From an uncultured Gammaproteobacteria bacterium (lineage in GTDB: Bacteria > Pseudomonadota > Gammaproteobacteria > Chromatiales > Chromatiaceae), in NCBI GenBank assembly GCA_937926265.1, contig CALAZS010000144.1:1-19288 (forward strand): a stretch of DNA of 19,288 nucleotides, read 5' to 3'. Below are positions 5,371-11,988 of this stretch, one piece after another; position 1 is the first letter of the stretch, and each line of letters starts with the position of its first letter. Below the pieces are notes generated by a model that was not told the origin of the DNA, searched no databases, and saw only the letters and a program-made list of their open reading frames with translations. Both the position numbers and the translations under genes were made by a program.

Positions 5371-6438
5371 TCAACTGTTCTCAGCAAGCCAGTCGCTGAT
5401 AGCTGGAGTCACCTGTTTTTGTGCCTTGCCACTGACATAGATACCGATGTGGCCACCCGGGAAACTCAGTTCCTTATAGCCTTTGCTGCTGGTTAAGTTT
5501 TTTAGTACACGTGATGCATCGGGTGGCACCAGGTGGTCCTGTTCAGCGAACACATTCAGTACCGGGCATGTAATGTTTTTCAGGTCAACAGTGCGGTCAC
5601 CAAGTTTTACACCGCCTTCTATAAAGCCATTGTTCTGGTAGAAGTCTTTAATGAACTGTCTAAAGGTTTCTCCGGCCTGGTCAGGACTGTCAAAGATCCA
5701 TTTTTCCATGCGCAGGAAGTTTTTCAGGCGGTCTTCATTTTCAAGCACATCAACCATGCCAAAGTATTTCTGGCCGGTAAGGCTGAATGGCTTCAGCGAC
5801 AGGAAGGTCCAGTTAAGCATTTCACCCGGAATATTACCCATGGTATCAACCAGCAAGTCAACATCGACGTGCTGAACCCAGGCTGAAAGCATGTTGTCAG
5901 GCGTTTTAAAGTCTACCGGCGTTACCATGGTGACCAGGTTTTGAATCTTGTCCTGGTGCATGCTGGTGTAGCACAGGCTGAAACTGCCGCCCTGGCAAAT
6001 ACCAAGCAGGTTGATTTTATCCAGCTTGTGACGTTTGCAGATAACGTCAACACAGCGGTCAATATAACCATTGATGTAATCATCCATGGTCAACGCCCAG
6101 TCAGACTCATCCGGGTAGCCCCAGTCAATCAGGTAAACGTCCTGGCCCTGTGCCAGCAGGTTTTTAATGGTTGAGCGGTCTTCCTGGATATCTGCCATGT
6201 ACGGACGGTTGACCAGTGCGTAAACAATCAGCAATGGTGTTTTGTTTTGAACAACATCAGCCGGCGCTTCGTAACGGTAAAGTACAAGCTTGTCTTCACG
6301 GTAAACTTCAACACGCGGGGTCACGCCTGAATCAATCTCGTCAGCATTCATCAGGTTCTGAATGCCTTTACCAAGTTTTTTGCTGTAATCGGTGATTTCC
6401 TGAGCGAGCTGATCAGGACGAATGTTAAACGGTTGCAT
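5371..6438 (-). CDS. phaC: Class III polyhydroxyalkanoate synthase, catalytic subunit
   Basis: PhaC polymerises (R)-3-hydroxyacyl-CoA (mainly 3-hydroxybutyryl-CoA) into the storage polyester and acts with PhaE at the granule surface. The 355 residues equal the Allochromatium vinosum enzyme in length. It has an alpha/beta hydrolase fold with the lipase-like box GICQGG carrying nucleophile C148. The general acid/base pair is D301 (AEQDHLVPP) and H330 (PGGHIGIYVSG), one residue off the positions known for A. vinosum (149/302/331). The ATG at 6438 follows a strong AAGGAG seven bases upstream. The gene lies 25 bases after phaE on the same strand and tRNA-Val follows closely. Complete; the class III assignment is supported by the short length and adjacent phaE. 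Confidence 0.97.
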   Translation of the reverse strand: MQPFNIRPDQLAQEITDYSKKLGKGIQNLMNADEIDSGVTPRVEVYREDKLVLYRYEAPADVVQNKTPLLIVYALVNRPYMADIQEDRSTIKNLLAQGQDVYLIDWGYPDESDWALTMDDYINGYIDRCVDVICKRHKLDKINLLGICQGGSFSLCYTSMHQDKIQNLVTMVTPVDFKTPDNMLSAWVQHVDVDLLVDTMGNIPGEMLNWTFLSLKPFSLTGQKYFGMVDVLENEDRLKNFLRMEKWIFDSPDQAGETFRQFIKDFYQNNGFIEGGVKLGDRTVDLKNITCPVLNVFAEQDHLVPPDASRVLKNLTSSKGYKELSFPGGHIGIYVSGKAQKQVTPAISDWLAENS

Positions 6439-6463
6439 TTCTATTCTCCTTGTCGGGTTCTAT

Positions 6464-7585
6464 TCAGGCTTTTTTACCAGCGGTTTTTTTAGCAGCTGTT
6501 TTTTTAACAGTAGTTTTTTTACGGACTGCTTTTTTTGTGACTTTTTTCTTCACAGCAGCAGGGGCTGCTTTTTTAGCTGGTGCCTGTGTAGATGACAGAT
6601 TGGATTCTGGTGAACTCTCAATCTGTGTTTTAAGTGCTTCAAAATCATCTTTAAGTTGTGAAATTTCTGATTTCAGAGAACGCACTTCACGGCGTGATTC
6701 CTGTAAACGACTTTGAATGGTGCGCATCTCACGACGGGTAGGCATGTTAAGCATACCAAGGCGCTGATCGACCAGTTCTTCCCATTGCTTTTTCAAAGAC
6801 ATCAGGGCATTAACCAACTCACCATGAACCTTGGCGTATTCAGGTGTGAGCGCATGTTTGGAATAAACATCCTCACAGGCGCTGACCCATAAATCATAGA
6901 GAGCTCTGCCTGAATCTATAGTCTGGCCACTGTCGGCTACTGATTTAACCTTGTCTTTCATGCAGCTAACAGACTGCGTACCCATGTCAGCAAAGAATTT
7001 GTTGTAGTTCATCATGGCATGCTGGTAATGCAGTCCAGCCTGCATCAGGTCCTTGTACCGGTTCTCATCTTCACGGGTATAGCCAAGACCGGGTGCGTCC
7101 AGAATTTTTTCAAACAGGTTGGAGCCTTTCAGAAAATTATTGTTGATATCGATCGAACTGCTCATCTGGCGCCAGTTTTCCATTGGTGACTGCCAGTAGC
7201 CCATCATCTTGGCAAAACCGTCTTCCATGTTGCCGGTGGCTTTTTCGGCCTGGCTGGCAAAAGATGATTGCAATTGCTCAAAAGTGTTATTGAGCATTTC
7301 TGTCCAGTCATTGGTTTTTTCGAGATTGTTGGCCAGGTGTTCGTTCATACGGTAAAAAACAGTTCCCTGTTCAAGCATTTTCTCCATGAAACTCTTATTG
7401 GCTTCCGGCATGCCAGGGGAAATGGCTTTCCACCATTGGGACATTGCCTGGTTCCAGTCAAAGTTATTCCAGGGCATTTTTTCTTCCTGGCCACCCATGG
7501 CTTTGCGACCAAATTCACCAAGCTGCTGCCAGTATTGCTGCTGCAGGTTCATCCAGTCATCATTCCAGAATTGTGTATTACTCAT
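6464..7585 (-). CDS. phaE: Class III PHA synthase subunit PhaE with lysine-rich tail
   Basis: PhaE pairs with PhaC and is required for full activity of the class III synthase. The start is placed at ATG 7585 (MSNTQFWNDDWMNLQQQYW), which has GGTGGAG six bases upstream. The ATG at 7600 lacks a ribosome site. This gives 373 residues. The N-terminal two thirds are rich in Trp, Gln and Asn, as in the family. A coiled-coil-like segment (about 285-325, RREVRSLKSEISQLKDDFEAL) follows, with the conserved GMLNMPTRREM before it. The last 40 residues are an Ala/Lys repeat tail (VKKKVTKKAVRKKTTVKKTA and so on) like histone H1 or the nucleoid-binding tails of phasins PhaF and PhaM. That tail may tie granules to DNA. 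First gene of the phaE-phaC operon, divergent from phaA. Confidence 0.94.
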   Translation of the reverse strand: MSNTQFWNDDWMNLQQQYWQQLGEFGRKAMGGQEEKMPWNNFDWNQAMSQWWKAISPGMPEANKSFMEKMLEQGTVFYRMNEHLANNLEKTNDWTEMLNNTFEQLQSSFASQAEKATGNMEDGFAKMMGYWQSPMENWRQMSSSIDINNNFLKGSNLFEKILDAPGLGYTREDENRYKDLMQAGLHYQHAMMNYNKFFADMGTQSVSCMKDKVKSVADSGQTIDSGRALYDLWVSACEDVYSKHALTPEYAKVHGELVNALMSLKKQWEELVDQRLGMLNMPTRREMRTIQSRLQESRREVRSLKSEISQLKDDFEALKTQIESSPESNLSSTQAPAKKAAPAAVKKKVTKKAVRKKTTVKKTAAKKTAGKKA

Positions 7586-7605
7586 GTTGTCTCCACCCAT
7601 TTTTC

Positions 7606-7623
7606 ATTTTGTTGAAACAAAAT
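7606..7623. repeat. 18-bp palindrome in the phaE leader
   Basis: ATTTTGTT-GA-AACAAAAT is a perfect inverted repeat 21 bases before the phaE start. It overlaps the -10 region proposed for phaE and is operator-like. It could also be an AT-rich chance palindrome. Confidence 0.4.
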
Positions 7624-7650
7624 TAGCAGTAAAATTTGTGCAGTGCAACA
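7620..7650 (-). promoter_or_regulatory. Probable PhaR operator overlapping a phaE promoter
   Basis: TTGTGCAGTGCAACA (7636-7650) is a TGCA-centred near-palindrome. It is very like the site TTGTGCGATGCACAA in front of the phasin gene, both fitting TTGTGCRRTGCAMMA. On the minus strand it overlaps a possible -35, TTGCAC (7648-7643). After 17 bases comes TAATTT (7625-7620), placing a phaE promoter here. PhaR repressors are known to bind TGC-rich sites before pha genes. Assigning this site to PhaR is inference from the repeated motif. Confidence 0.5.
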
Positions 7651-7745
7651 TTTTCTGTAAAAATAGATTTACTTAAATTATTTGTGGTGATCTATATTAG
7701 ATAACCATCTCTATTTCGATTAATACAAAACCAAAGGATAAAAAC

Positions 7746-8930
7746 ATGACACAAGAAATCGTTATCGTAGATGCTGCCAGAACTGCAATTGGAACATTTG
7801 GTGGAAGTCTTTCCGGTATCCCCGCTCATGAACTGGGTGCAAAAGTTATCAAGGGCTTGCTGGAACGTACCGGTGTTAAACCTGAAATGATTGATGAAGT
7901 GATTCTTGGTCAGGTGCTTACTGCGGGCGTTGGCCAAAACCCTGCGCGTCAGGCCGGTATAGCAGCGGGTTTACCGGTTGAAACGCCAGCAATGACGATC
8001 AACAAGGTTTGTGGCAGTGGTTTAAAAGCGGTGCATCTTGCCATGCAGGCGGTTGCATGCGGTGATGCTGAAATCGTGATTGCCGGTGGCCAGGAAAACA
8101 TGAGTGCTTCGGCGCATGTTGTACCAGGTTCCCGCAATGGTCAAAAAATGGGTGATTGGAGCATGAAAGATACCATGATCGTTGACGGTCTCTGGGATGC
8201 CTTTAACAACTATCATATGGGTACCACGGCTGAAAATATTGCCGAGAAATTTGATATCTCCCGTCAGACCCAGGATGAGTTTGCTGCCATGTCCCAACAA
8301 AAGGCCGAAGCTGCCTTAAACAATAATACCTTTGCTGATGAGATTATCACTGTTGAAGTGCCTCAGCGTAAAAAAGATCCTATTATTTTCAATAAAGATG
8401 AATTCCCAAGAGCTGGCACCACGGCAGAAACGCTTGGCAAATTGCGTCCTGCATTTTCCAGAGATGGCAGTGTCACGGCAGGTAATGCTTCCGGAATCAA
8501 CGATGGTGCAGCAGCTGTCATGGTGATGTCTGCCGAAAAAGCCCGGGAACTGGGGCTGACGCCATTGGCTAAAATTGTTGCGTTCGCTTCAGCCGGTGTT
8601 GATCCGAGTATTATGGGAACCGGTCCAATACCAGCTTCAACCAAGTGTCTGGAAAAAGCTGGCTGGTCAGTTGATGAACTGGAAAGAGTCGAAGCTAATG
8701 AAGCTTTTGCAGCCCAGGCAATTTGTGTCAACCAGGAAATGGGTTGGGACATGGACAATGTTAACGTCAACGGTGGTGCGATCGCATTAGGCCATCCGAT
8801 CGGCGCTTCCGGTTGCCGCGTGCTGGTAACGTTGTTGCATGAAATGAAACACAGTGACAAGAAACGTGGGCTGGCGACTCTCTGCATCGGTGGGGGGCAG
8901 GGTGTTGCAATGGCCGTTGAAAAAATCTGA
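7746..8930 (+). CDS. phaA: Acetyl-CoA C-acetyltransferase (beta-ketothiolase)
   Basis: PhaA condenses two acetyl-CoA to acetoacetyl-CoA, the first step of polyhydroxybutyrate synthesis. The 394-residue protein shows all thiolase active-site elements: acyl-accepting C89 (NKVCGSGLKA), H350 (GGAIALGHPIGASG) and the C-terminal C380 (TLCIGGGQG). These are equivalent to C89, H348 and C378 of the Zoogloea enzyme. The NEAFAAQ loop (about 318-324) is also present. The ATG at 7746 follows AAAGGA at normal spacing. It heads the rightward cluster, with phaR starting 14 bases after its stop, and is divergent from phaE across a 160-bp regulatory gap. Complete. Context makes the biosynthetic thiolase role much more likely than fatty-acid degradation. 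Confidence 0.97.
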   Translation: MTQEIVIVDAARTAIGTFGGSLSGIPAHELGAKVIKGLLERTGVKPEMIDEVILGQVLTAGVGQNPARQAGIAAGLPVETPAMTINKVCGSGLKAVHLAMQAVACGDAEIVIAGGQENMSASAHVVPGSRNGQKMGDWSMKDTMIVDGLWDAFNNYHMGTTAENIAEKFDISRQTQDEFAAMSQQKAEAALNNNTFADEIITVEVPQRKKDPIIFNKDEFPRAGTTAETLGKLRPAFSRDGSVTAGNASGINDGAAAVMVMSAEKARELGLTPLAKIVAFASAGVDPSIMGTGPIPASTKCLEKAGWSVDELERVEANEAFAAQAICVNQEMGWDMDNVNVNGGAIALGHPIGASGCRVLVTLLHEMKHSDKKRGLATLCIGGGQGVAMAVEKI

Positions 8931-8944
8931 TAGGATAACGGGGT

Positions 8945-9409
8945 ATGGAAAACAAACTAATCAAGAAATACCCCAACCGTCGTCTTTACGATACCGAGGC
9001 AAGTAAATATATAACCCTCAGTGATCTGAAAAAAATGATCACTGAGGGTGCCTTGGTAACCGTTCTGGATTCGACCACGGAAGAAGATATTACGCGTAAT
9101 ATTCTGATGCAGATCATCATGGAAGCGGAATCCAAGGGTGAGCCTATCTTCAATACAGCGATGTTGCAGCAGATTATCCGTTTCTATGGCGGTTCCCTGC
9201 AGGGTATGTTTGCCCACTACCTGGAAAACAGTCTGCAACTGTTTGCCAAGCAGCAGGCTCAGGTCAAAGATACGCTTGGAACTGATCCAATCTCCATGAT
9301 GACAAAAATGACAGAACAGAACATGAAGATGTGGGGTGAGTTCCAAAACAGCTTTTTCGGTTCGAATTCTTCAAAAAAAGACCCTGAAAACGAAGATAAA
9401 AACAAATAA
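8945..9409 (+). CDS. phaR: PHA synthesis repressor
   Basis: PhaR is a DNA-binding sensor that represses phasin (and often its own) genes and is titrated off DNA by nascent PHA granules. The 154 residues carry the diagnostic N-terminal domain beginning IKKYPNRRLYDTEASKYITL (about 5-24) and continuing to about residue 60. A PHB-accumulation-regulator segment follows (LQQIIRFYGGSLQGMFAHYLENSLQLF, about 75-100). The C-terminal tail is polar and disordered-looking. The ATG at 8945 has AGGA about nine bases upstream and lies 14 bases after phaA, so the two are co-transcribed. Two TTGTGC..TGCA palindromes in the cluster, before phaE/phaA and before the phasin gene, are plausible targets. Complete and typical. 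Confidence 0.95.
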   Translation: MENKLIKKYPNRRLYDTEASKYITLSDLKKMITEGALVTVLDSTTEEDITRNILMQIIMEAESKGEPIFNTAMLQQIIRFYGGSLQGMFAHYLENSLQLFAKQQAQVKDTLGTDPISMMTKMTEQNMKMWGEFQNSFFGSNSSKKDPENEDKNK

Positions 9410-9427
9410 AAGAATTAAATTCCCAAG

Positions 9428-9448
9428 TTTTTGTGCGATGCACAAAAA
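9428..9448. promoter_or_regulatory. Probable PhaR operator upstream of the phasin gene
   Basis: Arms TTTTTGTGC (9428-9436) and GCACAAAAA (9440-9448) form a perfect inverted repeat around GAT. It ends five bases before the phasin -35 box. Its core TTGTGCGATGCACAA closely matches the site at 7636-7650. Phasin promoters are the classical PhaR targets. No T run follows, so it is not a good phaR terminator. Confidence 0.6.
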
Positions 9449-9453
9449 AGTGC

Positions 9454-9482
9454 TTGACACTTTTCAGATTCACTTCTATTCT
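9454..9482 (+). promoter_or_regulatory. sigma70 promoter of the phasin gene
   Basis: A perfect TTGACA (9454-9459), a 17-base spacer and TATTCT (9477-9482, four of six) give a predicted start near 9489, about 60 bases before the phasin ATG. The strong -35 with an adjacent operator suits a highly expressed repressible gene. Confidence 0.7.
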
Positions 9483-9551
9483 CCTATCAAACGCTATGTT
9501 GCAGCGCACAATATTTAAACTTTACTATTGAATCCTACTGGGAGAAGAGAC

Positions 9552-9923
9552 ATGACTGACATGAACGAAACAATTGAATCAATGAACGAAATGGGCACTA
9601 ACGCATACGACAACATGCGTAAGCTGGGTGAAATGCAGATGAATACCTGGAACAAAATGTTTGAAAAACAGGTTGAAACTTTCAACATGGTAATGGCCAA
9701 CGTTGTTTCCCAGGCTGAACTGGCCAGCGAAGCAAAAGACTACTCTGAGGTTGTTAAAGGTCAGATGGCCCTTAACCAGAAACTGGGTGAAGACCTGATC
9801 GAAAAAACACGTGAAACTGCTGAGTTTGTACAACAGACTGGTGAAGAATACCGTGTTTGGGCTGAAGAAGTGGTTAAAGACGCATCTGACAAATTTACAG
9901 CTGCTACCAAGAAAGCTGCTTAA
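9552..9923 (+). CDS. phaP: Phasin (PHA granule-associated protein)
   Basis: Phasins coat PHA granules, keep them small and separate, and are made in step with polymer. Start is set at ATG 9552 because GGAG lies seven bases upstream. The in-frame TTG at 9528 has no support. The product is 123 residues, all helical in character with heptad-like amphipathic stretches (YDNMRKLGEMQMNTWNKMFE). It has many Met, Glu and Lys residues and no Cys, with the short hydrophobic patch FNMVMANVV seen in the Phasin_2 family. A small Lys/Ala end (ATKKAA) is present. Own promoter and operator upstream, and a strong terminator downstream, suggest separate high-level expression. Position between phaR and phaB matches class III loci. 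Complete. Confidence 0.92.
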   Translation: MTDMNETIESMNEMGTNAYDNMRKLGEMQMNTWNKMFEKQVETFNMVMANVVSQAELASEAKDYSEVVKGQMALNQKLGEDLIEKTRETAEFVQQTGEEYRVWAEEVVKDASDKFTAATKKAA

Positions 9924-9949
9924 TTTCAGACGTTAGAGTTATTGCAGTT

Positions 9950-9973
9950 ATCCCCGCTAACGCGGGGATTTTT
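9950..9973 (+). terminator. Terminator after the phasin gene
   Basis: ATCCCCGC-TAAC-GCGGGGAT is a perfect 8-bp GC-rich stem with a 4-base loop followed by TTTT. It lies 27 bases past the phasin stop and would separate it from phaB or reduce read-through. Confidence 0.88.
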
Positions 9974-9982
9974 AAAAACAAA

Positions 9983-10000
9983 AATTTACTCAAGTAAATT
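9983..10000. repeat. 18-bp AT-rich palindrome before phaB
   Basis: AATTTACT-CA-AGTAAATT is a perfect inverted repeat 39 bases before the phaB start. A related sequence, ATTTACTTAAAT, occurs in the phaE/phaA intergenic region. It could be a regulator site or part of an AT-rich promoter element; no clear promoter hexamers are seen. Confidence 0.4.
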
Positions 10001-10038
10001 AAAAAAATCTTTTTTCTATCACTTAAACGAGGTTATCA

Positions 10039-10779
10039 ATGGGATCACAAAACAGAGTTGCAGTTGTTACCGGTGGAATGGGTGGAATCGGTACAGCCAT
10101 CTGTAAAAAACTAAAAGCTAATGGTGCAACGGTTGTTGCTATCTGTCACAGTTCAAAACAGGACCAGGTTGAGAGCTGGCAGGCTGAAAATGGAACAGAT
10201 ATAGAAGTTCTGACAGGTGATGTAGCCAGTGAAGCTGATGCACAGCGTCTTATGCAGGAAGTCACTGACAAGCATGGCAACGTCGATATTCTGGTCAACT
10301 GTGCAGGTATCACCCGCGATACCACATTTAAAAAGATGACAGCAGACCAATGGGAAGCGGTAATTAATACCAACCTGAACAGTGTTTATTACGTAACTCA
10401 TCCCGTTTGGAATGCAATGATTGAGAACGGTTTTGGACGTGTGATTAATATTTCATCAATTAACGGTCAACGCGGCCAGTTTGGACAAACGAATTATTCT
10501 GCTGCAAAAGCCGGTATGCATGGTTTTACCATGGCATTGGCCTACGAAGGTGCAGCTAAAGGTGTTACGGCCAATACGATCTCACCGGGTTACGTGGAAA
10601 CCCCTATGACATTGGCAATGCGTGATGATGTCCGGGACGCGATTATTTCCGGCATCCCGATGCGTCGCATGGGCACTCCTGAAGAAATTGCATCAGCAGT
10701 GGCATACCTGGCTGATGATGAAAGTACATACATTACCGGCGCTAACCTGCCGGTAAATGGTGGACTTTTCATACACTGA
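10039..10779 (+). CDS. phaB: Acetoacetyl-CoA reductase
   Basis: PhaB reduces acetoacetyl-CoA with NADPH to (R)-3-hydroxybutyryl-CoA, the monomer for PhaEC. The 246-residue protein is a short-chain dehydrogenase. It has the Rossmann glycine motif TGGMGGIG (11-18), NCAGITRD (87-94) and catalytic S140 (INISS), Y153 and K157 (YSAAK), the numbering known for the Cupriavidus enzyme. The FGQTNYSAAKAG stretch and C-terminal PVNGGLFIH are characteristic of PhaB rather than FabG, supported by context. The ATG at 10039 follows GAGG six bases upstream. It is separated from the phasin gene by a terminator and 115 bp, so it probably has its own weak promoter or relies on read-through. A strong terminator follows. 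Complete. Confidence 0.95.
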   Translation: MGSQNRVAVVTGGMGGIGTAICKKLKANGATVVAICHSSKQDQVESWQAENGTDIEVLTGDVASEADAQRLMQEVTDKHGNVDILVNCAGITRDTTFKKMTADQWEAVINTNLNSVYYVTHPVWNAMIENGFGRVINISSINGQRGQFGQTNYSAAKAGMHGFTMALAYEGAAKGVTANTISPGYVETPMTLAMRDDVRDAIISGIPMRRMGTPEEIASAVAYLADDESTYITGANLPVNGGLFIH

Positions 10780-10814
10780 GTTTAACCTCGAAATGACCTG
10801 CTAGGGTCTATTTG

Positions 10815-10844
10815 GCCACCGGCTTTGCTGGTGGCTTTTTTTTT
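10815..10844 (+). terminator. Terminator of phaB / pha cluster
   Basis: GCCACCGGC-TTT-GCTGGTGGC forms a 9-bp stem with one G-T pair, followed by nine T residues. It is a strong Rho-independent terminator closing the rightward pha genes. Confidence 0.93.
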
Positions 10845-10866
10845 GCCCGTAATACAGGGGTGTGGC

Positions 10867-10983
10867 TTACTTGTGTTTTTTCCTGACGACACTTTTAGCC
10901 AGTTTTTTGCTGGACAGGTTGTAAGTGATCAGTGATCCGGCCAGGATCAAAACCAGGGTGTTAAACAATACAAGAAATTCCAT
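10867..10983 (-). CDS. Small single-span membrane protein, 38 aa
   Basis: I do not recognise this protein. The frame from ATG 10983 to TAA 10867 encodes 38 residues. A hydrophobic helix occupies residues 2-20 (EFLVLFNTLVLILAGSLIT), followed by a strongly basic tail with nine Lys or Arg and one His (YNLSSKKLAKSVVRKKHK). That layout suggests an inner-membrane peptide with its tail in the cytoplasm. A good ribosome site, GGAG, lies eight bases before the ATG. It lies convergent to phaB behind the phaB terminator and 83 bases after the SIMPL-domain gene on the same strand, so it may be the second gene of that unit. Function unknown; the ribosome site and clean topology make a real gene more likely than not. 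Confidence 0.6.
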   Translation of the reverse strand: MEFLVLFNTLVLILAGSLITYNLSSKKLAKSVVRKKHK

Positions 10984-11066
10984 CAGTACTTCTCCGAAAA
11001 ATATGCATTATGGAGCATTAGTTTATTAGGGAGGCCTGATGTATAAAAATCGACATTTGCATGGTT

Positions 11067-11765
11067 TTATTCACTTACTTCAATCGTGCCTGATGCTGAG
11101 ACACTGACTTTCTGATCACCCGGTTGAATACTTGGCGAAGCAACAGCTTCTGCAGCCATAACTGCGGAATTTCTGGCCATCATCATTGGGCGTGGGGCAG
11201 GGGATCCCTGGTTCGAAATGGAAAGTTCCACCAAACGGTAGTTTTTACGCCCCAGTGTTTTTGTGTACCCGGCAGCCTTTTCGCTAAAATCCTTAATTGC
11301 CTGTTCAGATAGTTCGGCTTCAATTTGTTTTTTCCTGTCCGCTGAAACCTGGTAGGAAATGGAATTTAACTGTAACTGGGATTGCAGTTTACCAATCAGG
11401 TCTGACAACTGATTCATATCAGAACCGGTCAATGACAGGGATTGGGAAACCTGCCAGCCTGCCTGTTTACCTTTCTGGTAATTTTTACTTGTCTGGTAGT
11501 TAAGGGTTTCAACACGGATATTTTTTTCGCGGTTGGCTGTTTTCAAAGCATCCTGCATGATGCTGTTAACCTGGTCAGATAACCTTGCTATATCCGGCCC
11601 AATGGCTTGAGCCGACATTACAACGCTTATTTCATCGGCACTGACCATGCGGTCGGCTGTGACGCTGAAGTTAACGCGATTATATTTGGCCTGTTCAGTC
11701 GCCAGCAGGTTTTGAGTTTGAACCAGTAAGAAAAATGTCAAAATAAGGCTGAAACGCTGCATCAT
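11067..11765 (-). CDS. Periplasmic SIMPL-domain (DUF541) protein
   Basis: The 232-residue protein has an N-terminal signal peptide (hydrophobic run FSLILTFFLLVQTQNLLA, about 5-22) and then a SIMPL domain, a widespread extracytoplasmic fold of poorly defined function. The name derives from a mammalian signalling protein, and bacterial members such as BP26 are periplasmic or outer-membrane associated. Typical features are the N-terminal VNFSVTADRMVSADEISVVMSA strand, VETLNYQTSKNY, the LVELSISNQGSPAPRPMMMA region and the closing VSVSASGTIEVSE strand. The ATG at 11765 has AAGGA six bases upstream; a second ATG follows directly. It may share a transcript with the small membrane protein downstream. 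No enzymatic motif is visible and the role is unknown. Confidence 0.82.
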   Translation of the reverse strand: MMQRFSLILTFFLLVQTQNLLATEQAKYNRVNFSVTADRMVSADEISVVMSAQAIGPDIARLSDQVNSIMQDALKTANREKNIRVETLNYQTSKNYQKGKQAGWQVSQSLSLTGSDMNQLSDLIGKLQSQLQLNSISYQVSADRKKQIEAELSEQAIKDFSEKAAGYTKTLGRKNYRLVELSISNQGSPAPRPMMMARNSAVMAAEAVASPSIQPGDQKVSVSASGTIEVSE

Positions 11766-11988
11766 AAAGTATCCTTAAAAAGCAAAAAAACAAATCGGGT
11801 AATTGATCTAGTCTGATTAACTTTTCCTGATCAATCAAGTGCCATAAAAATATGTCACAAAAAGCAGGCAGCAACATTTTCAGGGGTTTTCGGGTTAATA
11901 TGTAATCAGGTGCCTAAAAGGCCAATTAGGGAACCAGAGATTTAATAAACAGATATTAAGCTGGTCATAACACTATTGTCATTACATT

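Noticed and set aside
8363..8887. 174-codon minus-strand frame inside phaA
   Set aside because: It is exactly antisense to a conserved enzyme gene and its composition follows from phaA codon structure; no start signals.
11766..11988. Search for an FNR-type site or small gene between the SIMPL and dehydrogenase genes
   Set aside because: TTGAT and ATCAA occur near 11804-11837 but far apart, and no small frame with a ribosome site was found. Only a short GCCT/AGGC repeat is present. I see nothing firm here.
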